A DNA stretch of 64,000 nt, taken from contig JADNRX010000176.1 in NCBI GenBank assembly GCA_015501595.1, positions 45,274-109,273 on the forward strand, given 5' to 3'. Shown one piece after another: positions 58,350 through 64,000 of the stretch (the first letter of the stretch is position 1; every line of letters starts with the position of its first letter). The notes under the pieces were generated by a model. That model ran no database searches, had not been told where the DNA came from, and worked only from the letters and a program-made list of their open reading frames with translations. Made by a program: the position numbers and the translations under genes. The stretch is from Hymenopellis radicata (lineage: Eukaryota; Basidiomycota; Agaricomycetes; Agaricales; Physalacriaceae).

Positions 58350-60480
58350 ATTCACCAGTACGAGGCTCGAATCGTCAAGAATGTCGCGACAGTCCTGGAA
58401 AAGTCGTCAGTCAAGGGGAACACGAAGCGCAAGGATCCAGGACGAATGCACGAGGTTAAATTCGCCGTCGATACGAGCTGTAGATTGATTAGCTCCGTGA
58501 AACGATCAAGAGAATATTTGAGGCACGAACCCGACGGGGAGAGCGTACATGATGCATGGCTCTCGAGTCCTTGATGCCATAGCCCGGGAGTTCCAGTCAC
58601 GCACGGACGTGTTCCAAGTGTAGCATAGAGCTCCCGAAAGATGTCGTTATCATCGCAGTGAGAAGCTCGCAGCGCGAGCGCAGCGGTGGTAGCACCGCTG
58701 CTCACTGCGATCGAACTAATATCCAGACGCTGTCCCACGAAATTAGTGAGGAAACGCAACTAAAGGCAAACTAACGTACCTCCGCGAATTCATGACCAAG
58801 AGTATGAGTATGAGTATGAGTTGGGGCTGACCAATCCCGTTGCAAGATGTCCTAAAGCGTGCATAAACCCGAGCTCCATGAGATCCAGATCGCCATCAGC
58901 GCCGAATTTAGCCGAAGGCTGGGCTGATGGTCGCAGTGTTCGCATTGGGTTCCGCACCAGATGAGAAGGTCGAACGATAGTGCAGCCGTACGTGAGCGTA
59001 GCGAGCGACGGGGTGGGAAGACGGCAGAGATAGCGAGCAATATCTTGAACGACTATCCATGGGGACCAGCATCCAGGTCCGGCGAGACTAATTCGAGTGT
59101 GGCGTTGATATTCCCGGAGACGTCTTGATACCAGCAGTGAGAAGCTCGCAGCGCGAGCGCAGCGGCGGTAGCGCCGCTGCTCACTGCGATTGTACTAATA
59201 TCGCGATGCTGTCCCACGAAATTAGCCTGAAAACTGCACTAAAGCAAAATAACGTACCGCGTCACCAACATGTCCTAAAGCGATGATAAACCCGAGCTCC
59301 GTGAGATCGAAATCGCCATCAGCGGCAAAATTAACCGAAGGCTGGGCTGATGGTTGTAGAACCACGTTGGAAATCCTAGGGTCTTGGGCGATTGAGAAGG
59401 TTTAATGTGGGCATAGGGAACAACGGGGTGGAACGACACCGAAGATAACGAGCAAGGTCTTGAGAGAATATCCGTGGGCAGCAGCATCTCGGTGCGGGCG
59501 TGATTGTATAGAACTGTGGCGTTGATATTTGCTGAGACGTCGCTATCCCAGGAGTGAACGGCTCGGAGCGCGAGCGCAGGGGTGGAAGTGCCGCTGTTCA
59601 CCGCGTTGAAGACGACACAATGGCGCTAGAATAACACGTTAGCACGGCAATTTTGGAAGAACAAGGTAACGTACCTGGAGCACTTCACCGTCAAAATGTC
59701 CCAATTCGTCCAGAAACCCGAATCCAGCAAGATCCAGATCGGCAAAAGGGTGACAAGTTGCCGCACTAAAGGAATTCGCGTTGAATTTGATGGTAACACG
59801 GTCGGAGTTGAACTGACAGAAAAGGTCTGAATTTAATGCGACAATTAAACGAAGAATTCGCACCCTTTTTTCAGAAAAAAAAGCCGGGCCGGCGAGGCCA
59901 ATACACGCTATAGTAGTCCAAGCCGCATGTTCCTGAGGTGTGGCGTTGGTAGTCGACTTGTTGGAGTGTGTGAGGGGGCGGCGAAGCCGCCCCGACTGAT
60001 AGAAAGCGATGAGAACTAGATACCAGGGAATACACAGCGAAACGTACCGATTCAATGTCGCAGTAACTCAGATCTAATTAAAACTGGTTAGAAATCATGC
60101 AGGCGCAAATTGCACTAAATACACCTTTTCTCCTGGACCAGAAGCCGGTCCGGCGAGGACAGCCGACGCTGCCTGAGTGCGACCACTTCGTTTCCATGGC
60201 AACGGGTCGTTTTGAAGGATGCTGAATGGCGGTGGCGAAGCCACCGCTGCCCGTGTGATGCACCTGTCCGAGTGAACGAGTTTGATATTTACGTTGTTGA
60301 GAAGGTAAGACTTCTGCCATTGAGACGGCGATTGACAGGCTATCTGGATTGAAATTAGCCCCACGAATGGCGTGAAAAAGAGGAGAAAAACGCACTTTTC
60401 GACTGAGATGCAAGCCTGGCCGGCGAGGCCACGCGCGCTGCTCAGACCCTCAAGGTCACGTTCGTCGCGTTTTGAGATGA
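58350..60480 (-). other. Array of repeated exon-like modules, minus strand
   Basis: Two kinds of module repeat here. Type 1 (three copies, about 58350-58850, 58850-59270 and 59270-59640) encodes, on the minus strand, a phrase like SSGATTAALALRASHC or NSGTSTPALALRAVHS, then a variable part, then ADGDLDLMELGFMHALGH or ADGDFDLTELGFIIALGH, ended by donor-like gtacgt or a close equivalent. Type 2 (three copies, about 59690-60060, 60080-60300 and 60380-60480) carries GLAGPAF, LAGPASGPGEKV or GLAGQACISVEK. One type 2 unit also ends in DLDLAGFGFLDELGH before a donor. Repeat units are about 250-450 bp. Coding conservation across units (same frame, synonymous-looking changes, splice-like borders) argues for exons of one repetitive protein or a tandem gene family, partly decayed. 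Not recognised. Confidence 0.5.
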
Positions 60481-62884
60481 ACTATAAGGAGATTCGCAGA
60501 TTCGGGAGCTGCTGGCGCGTCGAATCTGCAAGGAGTTAGCATTCAAGCCGAAGGAGATGATGGTGGAAGGCTAAGCATCAACCTGCCGCATTTGGATGAT
60601 CGACGTCTCCTTGCCTCTGCCCGTCATGTCGTTTCTTGAAAACGACCCTTCTCCCCTTTGAATGCCGGCTTCTACGGGTCCCGACTTCGGCTATCTTGAC
60701 GTGCCTTTGGTGACGGCGCCGTCTCCGGAAATCCTTCACTTCTCGATGAATTGAATCCTGGCCCGAGTCAGCTTGGAACAACGCGTCGAAATCGACTATG
60801 CACCTTGTGTGACCACTGCCCGCAAATTCTGACCACGGTTCTTGGCGATTTGAACAACTCTGACTCGCAGCCTGGGTCTATGAACATTGTCAATCGTTCC
60901 AGCAATTCGGATAACGCACCTTTCTCTGTGTTGTGGTCCTCCGCCACCCAAATCTGGCTCCATTTCTCGACGAATTGAGCGACTAGGACTGTGGATACTG
61001 TCAGAATCTTGTCGCGTATCACATAGCTAACTCTACACACCTTGTTTCCCCATGGCGAACCTGTGGCGACCTATCTCGACGAATTGAGCACTTGCTCTCA
61101 GACCAGGTACTATTCCTGCTTAGCTGGTCGACGGATTACATGCGAACGGCGCCGGGCGGACTCACGGGCGATGCCTGTTGATTCATCAGCTCTAGAACGA
61201 CGCCAGCGGATACAAAAAACTTGCTCATCTTTCCGGAATGCGCTGAGACGATAGAAATTCAGCGGACGAGCAGGCTGAAGGCGAAGACGAGCTTATGGCA
61301 GAATTTACGCGTTTCGAGCGTTGATGTCGTACGCGGAGGTGACGGTAAGAGGGAAAGGAAGAATGGGGACTCTACAAACTGACGTTCGTCCACAGAACGA
61401 ATTCAGGTCCCCGCCGGATGAAAAGTTCCGTGTGTAAGAGCTATTTTCGCTCCCGATCGTTGCCTTGACACACACGCTTGGCATCTTGAAATCTTTTCGT
61501 GGCGCACTCGATGGGACGGTAAATTCTTCTCTGTAATTTCTGAATATTGCTGTTTACTTTGCCTTGCAGTTGTATACACATTACGCCCAAGCTTTCTGAA
61601 TGTGTATAGACCGAGTTGAAGTGAGTGCCGTCATTCTGCAATATTCGTAGCATCAGTTACGAAAACCGCCCTGCAGTTTACGGGACCAACGGCTAATTGC
61701 TCCTTCTTGTTTTCAAGCTACAGTACTCTCTGAACTCGCTAGAATGATGTTCTGTGTATCTATCGAATTGTAATGACAGTCCGCGTTGAACTACACCACG
61801 GGAGGATGAAATCACTCGGAATATAACTTTGGCCACATTATGCAGTTGTGATGCGACGGCGCGCCCATACTGCGTATGAGTCACTGGCTTAGTGATCTCG
61901 GGTCCAGGCGCGCGCCCACTATATGAAACTTTAATCTCCAGAGGTATAAAGACGTCGAGAATTCCTGTTCATTCCCATCACCCGTCTTTCCCTCTTGCCG
62001 TTATGCTGTCGTTATGCTCGACCTCTGTTCTCTTCCTGTACATTACCTTGACTGTTCTCTCACGTCGACTCCTTGGAGTTCTCTTGACTGTGATCCAATC
62101 GAGTAAGTGCCTCTTGCCTTTTACCGCCACCGTCATCTGACTTGATGTTCGTCTAGCTCGCTTGTCTTATCCCTGCTCTCGACTGTCTGTGATGACGCTC
62201 CGGGTATGCTCTCGTCACCCCGCTCGGTTCCGTCAACTTTGGTGTTGAAGTCCACAATCGGGTCAGTGTCGTTCCTCGTTCCGTCACCCTCATCTAACGT
62301 GTTAATCCTGTAGACGTCTTGGTAGAGTGCTGTGGTTCGATTCCCGGTATGCGCGTTCTGCTAATTCTAGGTTGTGACTGCCTCGATTCGCGGGCTTAAG
62401 TGCTACGAATTCGACGGCAGCACGGTACGTGGCAGGGACTCGCGTAAAAATCACTTATTCAACCATTTAGCTGTCCGTGTGTGCTGGGGCAAACACCACA
62501 GCTTCGGCTGCCCAAGACGGGGCCTGTGCGAGCCAGATATGGGATGGTGGGGGTCATTTTGCCTCCATCCGAACCGATCTTGCGCGCAGGTGGTGTTTAG
62601 CTTGGTTTCCTGCCCGCCCTCCTTGGAGTAGCGCAATCAGCATCCGAGACACCCTTTTTTTAAAATTCTAGCCGTGAGAGATCTGATGCTGCACTCACCA
62701 GCCCCATGCCTGGGTAACGGACCTCTTCCGGTTTGGATCTCGGCCGAGAAGACCAGCTCGACTTAGCAGGGCACTATGGTCCTACTTGCGATTTATTGAG
62801 AGTAGCTTGTAATTACTATATTAGGACTACTCTGCTACAGAATACATCGATTTGCCTGCGAAATACAGAAAACTCCTCTGAAAT
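60481..62884. other. Mostly featureless region
   Basis: No supportable gene. Noted signals are three tcgaYgaattga motifs (60743, 60967 and 61076), a possible secretory-leader-like exon at 62004-62102 (MLSLCSTSVLFLYITLTVLS before gtaagt), and a tRNA-like A-box/B-box pair at 62320-62344. Confidence 0.35.
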
Positions 62885-63296
62885 TGACCCGCAAGCGAAG
62901 ACGCAATGAAGAAGAGGCGCGAAGAAGACGTCAGCACAGCCACATCGCACAGCCACAGTACACACGTTATCTCCCACCACCATGTCTGCGAAGAGAGCAG
63001 GACGCACACGCGAAGAGGAGACGCACGCGGAGGAGATGCACGAAGAGGAGACACACCCAGTCACATGAGAGACAGCACACCCGAAGAAGGCCCACCCACG
63101 AAGAGGCTAAGCACGCCGCACGACGCATGCGCGAAGGACCCGCCCAGGAAGACGACATGATACCCATGAGGAGAAGACACACGAAGAGGAGACACCTCGA
63201 CTAAGCACAGCCACAGGATAGACCACACTCGAGAAGACACGACCCACAGAAGACATCTCCTCACCCGACACCCCACCCACGAAGAGAAGGAGAGAC
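62885..63296. repeat. Degenerate GA/CAC-rich tandem repeat
   Basis: The plus strand is built from loose repeats of a cgaagaggagacacac-like unit, interrupted by cacagccac-like units. Open frames here are an effect of the biased composition. It ends exactly where the duplicated DUF1752/DUF3295 segment begins (63297). Confidence 0.7.
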
Positions 63297-64000
63297 GTAC
63301 CGCCCGCTGACCCCGGAGTCGCCAGCGGATGGAACGGCACCCGCGACATTTACTGGCTCCCACCCGCAGGGTAAGTCTGCACGACGTCGGCGACAGTGAG
63401 CACGCTAATTCTTTCATCGCAGCGGGCCCAACGTCGCGAACACACCACATTGGCAAGGTCATTGACGAGATCAGTCTACAGGCTATTACCCTACAGCCGC
63501 GGTCCCATCTACCGACCCCGACCACAGAGCCAGTGTCCATTGCGATATACACAGCCACAGATACCCCTCAGCGATCGCCGTCCCGACGCACCGCGGCCGA
63601 CTCCGATCCCCCACGTGTCGTCGTGGTTAATCCGACCCCAAATCTAACGCCTCATCCTACTCCCCCTGCGACTCCCGTGCTTCCACCTGCAACTGCAGGT
63701 CGATTACCTAATCATTCCTCTGTCTCTCCCTACCCCCACCACGATCTTACCAGAGATCCACCGTAGTCCGTCAGACCTTACCTATGCCTGCTACTGCCTC
63801 GCTCAGGCCATCCGATGTTAAATTTTTCGCTGGATCCCCATCGTCGTCCAGCACGTCGTCCGGCTCCTCAACGTCGTCCTCGAATAGCACAGATAATTCA
63901 CCAGAGGAAACCCAGCCTTCCTCGTCTACCACCACGGCCGACATTCCTCCGGCCGACATTCCACCGTCTCTCTGTCGCACAGAGACCCTTCCTGCTGCCC
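63297..64000 (+). pseudogene. 5'-truncated duplicate of the DUF1752/DUF3295 gene (runs off window)
   Basis: From taccgcccgctgaccccgg onward this matches 49604-50306 with only about a dozen single-base differences seen by eye, including the intron with its gtaagt and cgcag ends. Exon 1 and the DUF1752 motif are absent; GA-rich repeat takes their place. One base is missing compared with the first copy (tctccctacccc against tctccccttcccc, about 63727-63732), which shifts the frame. The copy continues past the window end, so its full extent is unknown. Confidence 0.85.

Noticed and set aside
62884..63204. R/E/K-rich and cysteine/serine-rich long frames in the GA-rich repeat
   Set aside because: Produced by biased composition of a degenerate tandem repeat.
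1..64000. CRISPR arrays, bacterial operons, Shine-Dalgarno sites, prophage
   Set aside because: Introns, gene families and promoters are those of a fungus; no regularly spaced direct repeats were seen.

Overview
The window looks like nuclear DNA of a mushroom-forming basidiomycete (Agaricomycetes). The recognisable genes are split by many short GT-AG introns of about 46-60 nt, several with a TACTAAC-like branch point. The gene families are typical of that group: three DUF6535-type membrane protein genes, a Zn(II)2Cys6 activator, a DUF1752/DUF3295 regulator and a small secreted cysteine protein of the agaric 'glycopeptide' type. All splice models were read by eye from consensus sites and conserved protein motifs.

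Layout. At 1-2 kb there are only broken LRR/F-box-like fragments. At 2.1-16.5 kb lies a long inverted duplication. Each arm is about 4 kb and carries a DUF6535 gene: the left copy is broken, the right copy is intact. The 6.4 kb between the arms holds a complete eukaryotic-type phosphopantetheine adenylyltransferase gene, a decayed Q/P-rich gene and one unknown gene. At 16.9-26 kb comes an ordinary gene block: an MFS transporter, a lactonase-fold protein with frameshifts, a secreted chitin/polysaccharide deacetylase and a Zn2Cys6 transcription factor that contains a 6-nt microexon. I see no supportable gene at 26-30.1 kb. At 30.1-37.2 kb are the small secreted protein, a third DUF6535 gene with one frameshift, and an unknown three-exon gene. 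At 38.7-41.8 kb are a LINE relic, a MITE-like element and a short-chain dehydrogenase.

At 42.5-54.1 kb a second, more diverged inverted duplication (arms about 1.3-1.4 kb) brackets two putative growth/nutrient regulators: an Sfp1-like zinc-finger protein and the DUF1752/DUF3295 protein. At 54.5-60.5 kb there is an unknown multi-exon gene and then an array of repeated exon-like modules, all on the minus strand. At 63.3-64 kb a nearly identical 5'-truncated copy of the DUF1752/DUF3295 gene begins, joined to a degenerate GA-rich repeat.

The genes do not form one pathway. The themes are segmental duplication (two inverted, one direct), expansion and decay of DUF6535 genes, and several otherwise conserved genes carrying single-base frameshifts. 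Those frameshifts could be real pseudogenisation or assembly errors, and the sequence alone does not decide which.
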